Assembly (NCBI GenBank): GCA_035294325.1
Contig: DATGLE010000077.1
Location: 1-11,468 of the forward strand
DNA length: 11,468 nucleotides
Source of the DNA: DATGLE01 sp035294325
GTDB taxonomy: Bacteria > Chloroflexota > Ktedonobacteria > Ktedonobacterales > Ktedonobacteraceae
Direction of reading: 5' to 3'
Positions 1 through 6,443 of the stretch are shown in pieces. The first letter of the stretch is position 1. Each line of letters starts with the position of its first letter. The translations under genes and the position numbers were made by a program. Under the pieces are notes generated by a model, which saw nothing but the letters and a program-made list of their open reading frames with translations, was not told the origin of the DNA and ran no database searches.

Positions 1-153
1 TCCTCTGTAGCCGCCGTACTCCTCTTGCGACTCCTGCTGCTCCTGCGGCGATTCCTGCCGCTGTGCCTGCTCGCGCGGATCGATATTGATTGGACGGGGT
101 TCGTAGGTTGTTTGTTGTTCGGCGTCCGCGAACATGCCTTCCTGGTTGCTCAT
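1..153 (-). CDS. N-terminal fragment of an unknown Gln/Glu-rich protein, cut by the window edge
   Basis: The minus strand reads from ATG at 153-151 through 51 codons without a stop to base 1, so the gene continues outside the window. A GGAAGG ribosome site lies about 5 nt before the ATG. The visible residues begin MSNQEGMFADAEQQTTYEPR, then IDPREQAQ, and become very rich in Gln and Glu before a Tyr-Gly-Gly-Tyr stretch. This looks like a polar, disordered cytoplasmic tail, of the kind that often precedes membrane segments in small actinobacterial or chloroflexal membrane proteins, but no such segment is visible. The upstream DNA (about 160-235) is AT-rich and fits a promoter. I do not recognise the family; the start and frame are well supported, the function is unknown. 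Confidence 0.6.
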   Translation of the reverse strand, partial: MSNQEGMFADAEQQTTYEPRPINIDPREQAQRQESPQEQQESQEEYGGYRG

Positions 154-602
154 GACCCTTCCTTAATTTAATTTATATCGAACAGTCCGCTTCGCTCTAC
201 TCATGCTGCCTGGTATTGTAATTGTAAAGAATCTTTCAAATCTGTCTACGATGGCCCGTTACAAGGGTTGCAGTGCTGAGGCAGGAGACAGCCAGGGCGG
301 GGGGCAGGACGGCCAGGGCAGGGGCAGGGCAACCGCGAGGGCTGCCCCTACAGGACGATGAGCGCTTCTGCGCGTAGGGGCAGCGTTCGCTTGCCCCGGC
401 CCGGCGGCGCCACCGGGAATCACCGCGAACGTTAACGCCTATGGGGTCGGATTATGAAATGTACCGACCAGGATCGCTAACGGAACCGCGTGTGTGTGGA
501 TGGGTGGACGTGGGCCGCCACCAGGGCGGCTCATGAAAACGTTCCATTGCCCATTTTGTTTGTTAATTTTCATTATCCGGCCCCTACGGTTGGGTTGCTG
601 CG
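154..602. other. Non-coding interval between two minus-strand genes
   Basis: No convincing gene is present. Bases 160-240 are AT-rich and should hold the promoter of the leftward gene. Bases 290-330 are G-rich with repeats of CCAGGGC-like units. Bases 327-396 hold an inverted hairpin pair listed separately. Bases 400-602 show nothing I can name; a short plus-strand open frame from 490 runs into the end of the BNR gene and has no ribosome site. No strong terminator is visible after the BNR gene stop. Confidence 0.6.
327..396. repeat. REP-like inverted pair with inward GTAG feet
   Basis: The left arm (327-351) ends in CTAC and the right arm (374-396) begins GTAGGGGCAGC. They are imperfect reverse complements separated by 22 nt. 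Each arm is itself a palindrome: GGGCAACC and GGCTGCCC on the left, GGGGCAGC and GCTTGCCC on the right. The GTAG foot followed by a hairpin is the hallmark of REP sequences mobilised by RAYT (TnpA-REP) transposases. The architecture matches the pairs at 5996-6071, 9815-9890 and 11366-11468, although the stem bases differ. Confidence 0.6.
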
Positions 603-2108
603 TTATCTCGGGGGCTGCGCGGAGGGGACGGCGGCGGTGAAGATCTGCTGCGAGCCGGTGCGTGTATCGTTCCAGAAGGGGTGCGCGAAAGAATTATCCG
701 CCGCGAGGCCCTGATAGTCACCGATGAACTTGAGGCCGTTGGCATCGGTGGGAGCGTCAATCGCCGGATCCCAGTTTTGCGTGGTCACGCGCACGTTGGG
801 CAGGAACGAGGCGGCGTGGTCGATGGACTGCGCCAGGTAGACATCGATAAGCTTATGCTGCTGGTCGCGGCGCGTGTCGAAGAAGGAGACGCTGACCACG
901 CCATCGGGCGCGACGGCCAGTTGTGGCTGGAACTGCTGCGCGCCGTTCTTCATGGCATCGTCGTTGACGCGCAGCGGCGCCGACCAGGTGCGTCCCCCGT
1001 CCTTTGAGGTGGTGAGCAGAACGTCGGCGTCGCCATAGCGCCTGTCGGCCCAGGCGAGATAAAGCTGCCCCGTGCGCGGATCGCGCGCGAAGGCCGGCAG
1101 CGAGGCGACGCGATATTTTTCGGGTGGGAAGGTCCCGATCACGTCGTGAATGTGCGCGGCCAGCGCCGGCGGCGTCCACGTCTTCCCGCCGTCCGCCGAT
1201 GTTACTACGAGCAGCAAGCTGGCATTGGAGCGGCGGACCAGCGGATCCTCATAGATAAAAGCGACGGCAATGTTCCCGTTCGGCTCGACGACGGGTGTAG
1301 CGCCGAGCGCTTCATCGCAGGCCGTCGAACCCGGCGGGCGCCCGCGCACGGCGAAGGTGCAGAAAGGGGCGTGACCCTCGATAAGCTGCGGCGGCGAGAA
1401 GGTCCTGCCCTGGTCAGTCGAGCGCGAGAAGGCCAGTTCTTGCTGGCAGTAGCCCGCGCCGCCGCAGGAGGCGCCGTGATCGTAGGACCAGACGACGTAG
1501 AGCGTGCCCGTCCGCTGGTCGGCGGTGATCCAGGGCTTGTCGCTGAAGATGCGCCCCGTCGTATCGTTGAAAACCATGACCGGCGCCTCGAAGGTCCTTC
1601 CGCCATCCCTTGAGGTCCAGACGGCGATGCCGGAACTGCTGGAGGTCGCCGAGGCAGCGGTGACGGCTGCTGCGTAGACGAGATGCTGCGCCCCGAAGGC
1701 GAAGCTGGGATCGGAGGTCAGCGTGGAGGATGGGAAGCCGGGGAGCAGGCCGCCATCGCGCCAGGTGCAGCCGCCGTCGAAGGAGACGAAGTAGCCGAGC
1801 TGGAAGCGGTAATGCGCAGGGCTGGTGAAGAATTTGGATCCACCGACGAGGTGCAGCGGGTTCTGCGGATCTTCGACCAGCATTGTTTCGCTGTGCGCCA
1901 GGTAGCTATCGTGGCTTACCTGGATGTTGACATAGGGCGCCTGCGGGTGGGCGCCGAGCCGCACGCAGGCGCCGCCCCCGTTCAAGCTATAAGGATCGAC
2001 GGGCTGTGTCCTCCCCGGCGGGCCAGCCTGTTGATCGCAGCCAGCCAGCGTCAGGCTCACTATGCATAGCAGCGCAACAAAGATCGCCCATTTCTCGCGG
2101 CCAGACAT
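603..2108 (-). CDS. Secreted lipoprotein with BNR/Asp-box repeats (sialidase-like propeller)
   Basis: The 501-residue product begins with a lipoprotein signal: basic start MSGREK, hydrophobic core to residue 21, lipobox LAGC with Cys24 as the lipidation site, so it should sit on the outer face of the membrane. Asp-box motifs (S-x-D-x-G-x-T-W/F) recur at residues 109-116, 166-173, 230-237, 304-311 and 368-375, with a degraded sixth at 428-435. Spacing of roughly 60 residues fits a six-bladed propeller as in sialidases and BNR glycosidases. I cannot see a full sialidase catalytic set (FRIP motif, Arg triad), so enzymatic activity is not established; a binding or unknown hydrolase role is equally possible. 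GGAG lies about 9 nt upstream of ATG 2108. Paired cysteines at 215/221 and 250/264 could form disulfides. It is divergent from the small regulator at 2338. Confidence 0.88.
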   Translation of the reverse strand: MSGREKWAIFVALLCIVSLTLAGCDQQAGPPGRTQPVDPYSLNGGGACVRLGAHPQAPYVNIQVSHDSYLAHSETMLVEDPQNPLHLVGGSKFFTSPAHYRFQLGYFVSFDGGCTWRDGGLLPGFPSSTLTSDPSFAFGAQHLVYAAAVTAASATSSSSGIAVWTSRDGGRTFEAPVMVFNDTTGRIFSDKPWITADQRTGTLYVVWSYDHGASCGGAGYCQQELAFSRSTDQGRTFSPPQLIEGHAPFCTFAVRGRPPGSTACDEALGATPVVEPNGNIAVAFIYEDPLVRRSNASLLLVVTSADGGKTWTPPALAAHIHDVIGTFPPEKYRVASLPAFARDPRTGQLYLAWADRRYGDADVLLTTSKDGGRTWSAPLRVNDDAMKNGAQQFQPQLAVAPDGVVSVSFFDTRRDQQHKLIDVYLAQSIDHAASFLPNVRVTTQNWDPAIDAPTDANGLKFIGDYQGLAADNSFAHPFWNDTRTGSQQIFTAAVPSAQPPR

Positions 2109-2225
2109 ATCGATGGCTCCTTATTCACACTCGCTGGCCTCGCGCCTGCACCGCTCGCCGGACAGGAGATGTTGTGTGGCACAGCGCAGCCACGCGAAGG
2201 CTGAGAATCAGACACCCCAGAATCT

Positions 2226-2304
2226 ATTACGTGAGTAATGTAACGGCATATCACGTAGAAATGAAGAGGTGAGATATGATAAAATGCTATGCTAAACTGA
2301 TAGC
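2226..2304 (+). promoter_or_regulatory. Possible promoter/operator region of the small HTH gene
   Basis: This AT-rich stretch lies between the divergent BNR gene and the HTH gene. It contains the inverted repeat ATTAC-GTGA-GTAAT (2226-2239), a -10-like TATGAT (2275-2280) and a second inverted repeat, GCTAT-9 nt-ATAGC (2286-2304). Cro/CI-type proteins usually bind such palindromes, so autoregulation is plausible. No good -35 box was found, and short palindromes occur by chance in AT-rich DNA. Confidence 0.3.
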
Positions 2305-2337
2305 GTAAGAAAACTCTGAAGCAGCAAAAGTGAGACC

Positions 2338-2547
2338 ATGATACGCTTAAAGGTCCGGGAGATTGCGGAACAGAAGGATATCAGCATGACCAGGCTTTCG
2401 CGGATAGCCGACGTAAACTACAAAACTGTGCGCGCAATCTTCCAGGATCCGTACCGCGATGTAGCTTACAGCACACTCGTCAAGCTCGCCGAGGCCCTTG
2501 AAGTGAAAGTTGATGACCTTGTGGAAATCGTACCCGACGAACAATAG
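2338..2547 (+). CDS. Small Cro/CI (XRE)-type helix-turn-helix regulator
   Basis: This 69-residue protein is essentially one HTH domain. It starts MIRLKVREIAEQKDISMTRL. Helices 2 and 3 lie at about residues 16-35 (MTRLSRIADVNYKTVRAIF), and the tail STLVKLAEALEVKVDDLVEI (45-64) is the standard end of the HTH_XRE/HTH_26 fold. The length is typical of single-domain XRE proteins that bind DNA as dimers. The gene is AT-richer than its neighbours, which fits a plasmid, phage or toxin-antitoxin origin, but no toxin partner is adjacent. The ribosome site before ATG 2338 is weak (GTGAG about 4 nt upstream). The target is unknown; the divergent BNR gene and its own promoter are the obvious candidates. 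Confidence 0.85.
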   Translation: MIRLKVREIAEQKDISMTRLSRIADVNYKTVRAIFQDPYRDVAYSTLVKLAEALEVKVDDLVEIVPDEQ

Positions 2548-2639
2548 ATGATTGTTACCGGTCAGATCCCGGCACGTCATTCCTTCGTTTCTCAGGGGAG
2601 AGCTTCTGAGCGCGAAGATGTTATCCGGGGCGCGGGAAT

Positions 2640-2810
2640 ATCATCCTGAGCGCGGCGAAGGAGCTGCCCTGAGAGCGCCAGAGGGCATGCTGGCGGCGAG
2701 AGCCTTCCTGGCCCTCCTGGCCTGCCGGGGCAAGATAGATTCGCTGCCGCTTCGCGCAGCCAGATCCTTCGCTTGCGCTCAGGATGACAGGATTACGCTC
2801 AGGATGACAG
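2640..2810. repeat. Second short repeat family (TCATCCTGAGCG type), inverted and tandem copies
   Basis: A copy reading TCATCCTGAGCGCGGCGAAG starts at 2641. An inverted copy lies at 2761-2790 (reads ATCCTTCGC then GCGCTCAGGATGACAG). Its end is duplicated in tandem: CGCTCAGGATGACAG occurs at 2776-2790 and again at 2796-2810, a 20-bp period. A further copy begins TGTCATCCTGAGCGC at 11116. Each unit is an imperfect palindrome (ATCCT...AGGAT). The element fills most of the gap before the methyltransferase and explains the spurious upstream extension of that reading frame. Confidence 0.7.
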
Positions 2811-2822
2811 GGACCAATATGA

Positions 2823-2830
2823 GGAAGGAG
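2823..2830 (+). promoter_or_regulatory. Ribosome binding site that sets the methyltransferase start
   Basis: GGAAGGAG lies 9 nt before ATG 2840. The frame is open upstream to 2552, but that part is repeat DNA, so 2840 is the preferred start. Confidence 0.75.
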
Positions 2831-2839
2831 ACCCTACAT

Positions 2840-3703
2840 ATGTCAACCGATCCTTCGGAGCAGAATAGCTATATCATCGATGCCGAAGATCCGGCGGAGA
2901 TGGCCCGCCTGATCCAGTTTGACCGTGTGACGACGAAGGCGATGGGCGGCCCTCTGGCCGAGCAGCCGGAGGCCACACTCGCGCAGTTGCGCAACGTGCT
3001 TGACCTGGGCTGCGGCCCCGGAAGCTGGGTACTGGACGTGGCTTTCGCCCTGCCGGATTGTGAGGTGGCAGGCGTCGATATCAGCCGGACGATGATTAAT
3101 TACGCCAACGCCAGGGCGCGCTCGCAGAAACTCACCAACGCTTCCTTTGGCGTCATGGATGTTACGCAGCCGCTCGACTTCGCCGATAACTCCTTTGATC
3201 TCGTCAATGCGCGTTTCCTCATCAACGTCTTCCATAAAGATCACTGGCCCATGCTCATGAAAGAGTGTGTACGTATCCTGCGCCCTGGCGGCATTCTGCG
3301 CTGGACGGAGACCGATAGATTCGGCCTGAGCAACAGTCCCGCCGGCGAGCGCTTGATGGCCCTGGCGCTGGAGGCCGAGTGGCGCGCCGGTTATACCTTC
3401 TCGCCCGATGGCCGCTCCAACGGCATTACGCCCATGCTGGGGCTGCTCATGCGCAATGCTGGCATTGTCAATATCCAGCAGAAGCCGCACCTGCTCGATT
3501 ACTCCGCTGGAACGGAAGCCTGGCAGGATATGTACGATAATGCCAGGGTGGGCGCGGCATTGATGCGCCCCTTCCTCACGAAACTGGGGGTTATCAGCGA
3601 AGCCGAATTCGATCAGTTGTATCAGCAGGCGATGACCGAGATGCAGGCGCCCGACTTCCGTGGCCTCTGGTATTACATGACGGCCTGGGGCAACAAACCT
3701 TAA
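2840..3703 (+). CDS. Class I SAM-dependent methyltransferase
   Basis: With the start at 2840 the product has 287 residues. Motif I is intact: VLDLGCGPGSW at 53-63 forms the glycine-rich SAM loop, and Asp80 in GVDIS at the end of the next strand should bind the ribose. MDVTQP (106-111), FDLVNARFLINVF (119-131) and ILRPGGILRW (146-155) match the later strands of Methyltransf_11/25-type enzymes. This family methylates small molecules, lipids or quinones; the substrate cannot be read from sequence. The C-terminal third (ITPLMG, YSAG, MTEMQAPDFRGLWYY) resembles the convergent gene at 3753-4868, so the two are paralogues with a shared C-terminal cap. No membrane segment or signal peptide is present, so it is cytoplasmic. 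Confidence 0.88.
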   Translation: MSTDPSEQNSYIIDAEDPAEMARLIQFDRVTTKAMGGPLAEQPEATLAQLRNVLDLGCGPGSWVLDVAFALPDCEVAGVDISRTMINYANARARSQKLTNASFGVMDVTQPLDFADNSFDLVNARFLINVFHKDHWPMLMKECVRILRPGGILRWTETDRFGLSNSPAGERLMALALEAEWRAGYTFSPDGRSNGITPMLGLLMRNAGIVNIQQKPHLLDYSAGTEAWQDMYDNARVGAALMRPFLTKLGVISEAEFDQLYQQAMTEMQAPDFRGLWYYMTAWGNKP

Positions 3704-3706
3704 CAG

Positions 3707-3748
3707 GCAGGAACGAAGGTGCAGGAGCGCTCCTGCACCTTCGCCTGC
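3707..3748. terminator. Bidirectional terminator-like palindrome between convergent genes
   Basis: A perfect 28-bp palindrome spans 3715-3742 (GAAGGTGCAGGAGC followed directly by its reverse complement). It is extended by GCAGG (3707-3711) pairing with CCTGC (3744-3748). It begins 4 nt after one stop codon and ends 5 nt before the other, the expected place for a shared terminator. No strong T-tract follows on either strand, so intrinsic termination may be weak. Confidence 0.6.
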
Positions 3749-3752
3749 TTCC

Positions 3753-4868
3753 TTACCACGAGATCTTGTTGCGCAGGGGATCGCGGCTGCTCTCGCGTAC
3801 ACCGATGACGGTGCGCGCGTAACAGAGACCGCTGAAGGTCGCGGCCTGCACGTCGATGAGCGCCCGCGCCAGCAACTCGTCGTACTCCTTCTCCGAAAGA
3901 ATGCCGTTCTCCACGACGAAGCCGCGCATCTGCTGCCCCAGGTCGCACAGGTAACGCAGAAAGTCCCCCCGCTGTGCCATGCCTGCCGAGACATCGATCA
4001 CCTGCGCCTGATCCTGCACAATGCGACAGCCTGAGAGCTTGAGCCAGACGCCCATCAGCGGGGTGATGCCCAGGGTGTGCCCCGGCCCGAAGGCCCGCCG
4101 CTGCCTGCGCAGAGCCGCTACCAGCGCCTCACCGAACTGCTCACAGGGATCGCTGTTGGTCAGCGGCAGTTCCAACTCCGACCAGAGCACTGTGCCTCCG
4201 CGCACACAGATGTTGACGGCGGCATGGATCAGGGGCGGCAGTTGCAGGGGCGTGATCTCCCCGCCCAGGCAGTGCAGCCGTACCAGGTTGAAGTGGCGCA
4301 CGGTGAAGCCATTGAGTAGCAATTCTTCGACCTGGCGCACCAGGAAGGCGATGTTGCATAATCCTTCGGCCACCGCCACGCTCTCGGCGCGGGCAATGGC
4401 GACGGGACTGCCATCGATGCCAAGCACCCAGACGCCGGGGTACTTGCGCGCCATGGCTATCGCCCAGTTGCCTTCACGCGTGCCCACGTCGAGGATGCGT
4501 TTGAAGCCGCGACAATCGATGTCGGGGAGCCGTTCCAGGCCCAGCAGGCCGGCCAGGGATGAGTAGCGGCCGAGCAGGCGCTCGGTACGCTCCTGTTTCT
4601 GCTCCAGATAGGTACGGGCCGGCGGGCGTGTGGAGGCGGGCGAGGCCAGTTCCAGCTTTGGAGGACGCCACAGCCCTTCCTCCTGCGCCGATTTATCCAC
4701 AATGGCCGCAGGGTTATCCACATTCCTCGCCCGTTTGTCCACATGAGCGTGGATATCTGCCTGTGGTCCGGGGGGGGTCTCAGGCGCCGCTTCCAGAGAG
4801 GAAACGGGCGCCGGAGGTGGAAGGCCGTCGTCATCGTTGGCCGGGACGCCTGTCTTCGGTTTGCTCAT
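3753..4868 (-). CDS. Methyltransferase-like paralogue with a disordered N-terminal extension
   Basis: I start this at ATG 4868 (371 residues) rather than the upstream GTG at 4886, because GGAGGAG at 4883-4877 is an ideal ribosome site for 4868. Residues 1-85 are rich in Pro, Ala and charged residues and probably unstructured; they include VDK, VDN, VDK at a 7-residue period (43-59). The methyltransferase fold follows: motif I is ILDVGTREGNW (125-135), with Asp152 in GIDGS. The usual GCGPG is replaced by GTREG, and the position matching FDLVNARFLI reads FNLVRLHCLG, so catalysis may be changed or lost. The C-terminus (ITPLMG 259-264, SAG, LSEKEYDELL) matches the 2840 gene. It overlaps the preceding 85-aa ORF by 4 nt, implying translational coupling. 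Substrate unknown. Confidence 0.8.
   Translation of the reverse strand: MSKPKTGVPANDDDGLPPPAPVSSLEAAPETPPGPQADIHAHVDKRARNVDNPAAIVDKSAQEEGLWRPPKLELASPASTRPPARTYLEQKQERTERLLGRYSSLAGLLGLERLPDIDCRGFKRILDVGTREGNWAIAMARKYPGVWVLGIDGSPVAIARAESVAVAEGLCNIAFLVRQVEELLLNGFTVRHFNLVRLHCLGGEITPLQLPPLIHAAVNICVRGGTVLWSELELPLTNSDPCEQFGEALVAALRRQRRAFGPGHTLGITPLMGVWLKLSGCRIVQDQAQVIDVSAGMAQRGDFLRYLCDLGQQMRGFVVENGILSEKEYDELLARALIDVQAATFSGLCYARTVIGVRESSRDPLRNKISW
4693..4743. other. Three DnaA-box-like 9-mers at 21-bp spacing
   Basis: TTATCCACA occurs at 4693-4701 and 4714-4722, and TTGTCCACA (one mismatch) at 4735-4743. Starts are exactly 21 bp apart, two helical turns. TTATCCACA is the classic consensus DnaA site. 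All lie inside the methyltransferase gene, where they encode the 7-residue VDK/VDN repeat on the other strand. No dnaA, dnaN or AT-rich unwinding element is nearby, so this is not evidently oriC. Confidence 0.5.
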
Positions 4869-5122
4869 GGCCGGCTCTCCTCCCACGATGTATCGGCAGC
4901 GTTCGATACAGACGACGCAAATACGGCCCGTTCCGGCTTCTCGAAGAAGAGCGGGTAGCGCTCAATGAGCCGGCGCAGCAGGCAGAAGGCGCACACATGC
5001 CCCGAGGCCAGCGCCTCCGCAATGGCGCGGCGCCGCGCCTCCTGCCGAAAATCGATCAGCTTGCCCGCCTGTATGGTGGGCGCTTTGGCTGTGGGCGTAT
5101 GGCCCACAGATGGAGATTTCAT
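4865..5122 (-). CDS. Small hypothetical protein with a CxxC motif, coupled to the methyltransferase
   Basis: The frame is open from 5161, but ATG 5122 is preferred: AAGGAAGG abuts it and GGAAAGGA lies about 9 nt upstream. The result is 85 residues beginning MKSPSVGHTPTAKAPTIQAG. A basic helix (RQEARRRAIAEALASG, about 26-41) is followed by CAFC (44-47) and a second amphipathic helix, LLRRLIERYPLFF. One CxxC pair could bind metal as a dimer or be redox-active; I see no second pair. Its TGA (4867-4865) overlaps the ATG of the methyltransferase in an ATGA junction, typical of co-translated partners. I do not recognise the family; the overlap and ribosome site argue that it is real. Confidence 0.62.
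   Translation of the reverse strand: MKSPSVGHTPTAKAPTIQAGKLIDFRQEARRRAIAEALASGHVCAFCLLRRLIERYPLFFEKPERAVFASSVSNAADTSWEESRP
4877..4883 (-). promoter_or_regulatory. Ribosome binding site that sets the second methyltransferase start
   Basis: GGAGGAG lies 8 nt before ATG 4868 and inside the tail of the 85-aa ORF. It favours 4868 over the in-frame GTG at 4886. Confidence 0.7.
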
Positions 5123-5216
5123 CCTTCCTTGTCCTTTCCTGAGAAGTGTCAGTTGGTACACACCCTCTCCGCATACACGTCTAATGAACAGGGGATGGCG
5201 GGGGTCAGGGCAACCC

Positions 5217-5243
5217 GATGTAGAGACGCCCCTTGCGGGCGTC
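5217..5243 (+). repeat. Solo REP-like hairpin
   Basis: The sequence begins GATGTAGAGACGCCC and closes with GGGCGTC after a CTTGC loop. It matches the right arm of the pairs at 6045-6071 and 11442-11468 at every base except the first. It marks the left border of the tandem arrays. Confidence 0.75.
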
Positions 5244-5261
5244 TTTAATGGGCGTCTTTAA

Positions 5262-5900
5262 TGGCCGCCGCCCTCCACGACGCGCACCCGCGATGACGCG
5301 CACCCACGATGGCGCACCCTCCACGACGCGCACCCGCGATGACGCGCATCGACAATGGCGCACCCTCCACGGCGCGCACCCGCGATGACGCGCACCCGCG
5401 ATGGCCGCCGTTTGCAATGGCGCACCCTCCACGGCGCGCACCCGCGATGGCGCGCACCCGCGACGACGCGCACCTGCGACGACGCGCACCCGCCAGGGCC
5501 GCCGTTTGCAATGACGCGCACCCACGACGGCGCGCACCCGCGATGGCGCGCACCCGCCAGGGCCGCCGTTTGCAATGACGCGCATCCACGACGACGCGCA
5601 CCTGCGACGACGCGCACCCGCGATGGCCGCCGTTTGCGATGGCGCGCACCCTCCACGACGCGCATCCACGACGACGCGCACCTGCGACGACGCGCACCCG
5701 CCAGGGCCGCCGTTTGCAATGACGCGCACCCACGACGGCGCGCACCCGCGATGGCGCGCACCCACGACGGCGCGCACCCGCGATGGCGCGCACCCTCCAC
5801 GACGCGCACCCACGACGCGCACCCGCGACGACGCGCACCCGCGATGACGCGCACCCACGACGACGCGCACCCGCCAGGGCCGCCGTTTGCAATGGCGCAC
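5262..5900. repeat. Degenerate 16-bp tandem array with a 64/80-bp higher-order spacing
   Basis: The basic unit is about 16 bp, for example GATGGCGCGCACCCGC and GACGACGCGCACCTGC, with many point variants. A 17-bp punctuating motif, GGCCGCCGTTTGCAATG (one copy GCGATG), starts at 5403, 5497, 5561, 5625, 5705 and 5878. Three consecutive spacings are 64, 64 and 80 bp, multiples of 16. This indicates nested duplication rather than a protein-coding repeat. Confidence 0.8.
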
Positions 5901-5995
5901 CCACAAGGGGCAACCCGCCCACAGGGGGCGAGACACCCACAGGGGGCGAGGCGCGGGCGCGGGGCGAGACACCCGGATGGAGACACCCGGATAGA

Positions 5996-6071
5996 GACAC
6001 CCGCAAGGGGTGTCTCTACATTGGGTTGCCTCGCGCCACCACAACATGTAGAGACGCCCCTTGCGGGCGTC
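5996..6071. repeat. REPIN-like inverted hairpin pair, 76 bp
   Basis: The 27-nt left arm (5996-6022) forms stem GAGACACCC/GGGTGTCTC (5994-6016) around a GCAAG loop and ends in CTACATT. The 27-nt right arm (6045-6071) starts with GTAG at 6048 and forms AGACGCCC with GGGCGTC. The spacer is 22 nt. Just upstream the left stem foot is triplicated at a 14-bp period (GAGACACCCGGATG at 5966, a variant at 5980, then 5994). The total length of 76 bp equals the copy at 9815-9890. Confidence 0.8.
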
Positions 6072-6195
6072 TTTACGGGCGTCTTTACGGGCGTCTTTGC
6101 GGGCGTCTTTGCGGGCGTCTTTGCGGGCGTCTTTACGGGTGTCTTTGCGGGCGTCTTTGCGGGCGTCTTTAATGGCCGTCTTTACGGGCGTCTTT
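6063..6195. repeat. 12-bp tandem array GCGGGCGTCTTT
   Basis: About eleven units of GCGGGCGTCTTT or ACGGGCGTCTTT run from 6063 to 6195, with one GGGTGTC variant and one 13-nt unit at 6171-6183. The unit is the 3' half of the adjoining REP arm plus TTT, so the array seems to have grown out of the element border. Confidence 0.85.
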
Positions 6196-6443
6196 AATGG
6201 CCGCCATCTTCGATGCGCTGGCCCAGGCCCGGATACCCCGCTCACACTTCTCCCCCTTTCGCTTTCCAACAAATCCTGATTCCATGCCCTTTCTCGCTCC
6301 CCCTGCTCTTCCCCTCAGGGTTCGCCGATAGAAAGTATAGCATCATATTCTCTAATTTTCAATAATTTTTTATTTAAATCACACCAAATTTATGACTAGC
6401 AAGCCAATATACAAGAAAATTGGCACAACAGTAAACTGCGCTT

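Larger units (their letters stand above)
5123..6443. other. 1.3-kb non-coding, repeat-dominated interval
   Basis: No gene is supported. Long frames are open on both strands at once, which results from GC-rich tandem repeats rather than coding. From left to right it holds the 5' region of the 85-aa ORF (5123-5215), a solo REP (5217-5243), a 16-bp-period array (about 5262-5900), a 14-bp triplication and REPIN-like pair (5966-6071), a 12-bp array (6063-6195), and an AT-rich stretch (6331-6443) that probably holds the promoter of the HTH gene at 6444. Confidence 0.75.

Noticed and set aside
295..329. G-quadruplex in the G-rich stretch
   Set aside because: The key loop is 11 nt, too long for the usual rule, so support is weak.
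490..714. 74-codon plus-strand ORF
   Set aside because: It has no ribosome site, overlaps the end of the BNR gene and shows no recognisable domain.
2552..2839. N-terminal extension of the methyltransferase by 96 codons
   Set aside because: The segment is made of dispersed repeats, and a good ribosome site marks ATG 2840.
2843..3994. 383-codon minus-strand frame opposite the methyltransferase
   Set aside because: It is a shadow frame: the plus strand encodes clear SAM-binding motifs here.
4693..4743. Chromosomal origin of replication
   Set aside because: There is no AT-rich unwinding region, no dnaA/dnaN, and only three sites inside a coding sequence.
5217..6200. CRISPR array
   Set aside because: Repeats are contiguous with no unique spacers of constant size, and no cas gene is present.
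5205..6272. Long open frames on both strands through the repeat arrays (up to 355 codons)
   Set aside because: Several frames are open at once on both strands, the translations are low-complexity (Ala-Arg-Gly, His-Pro or Lys-Asp-Ala-Arg repeats), and no ribosome site or domain is present.
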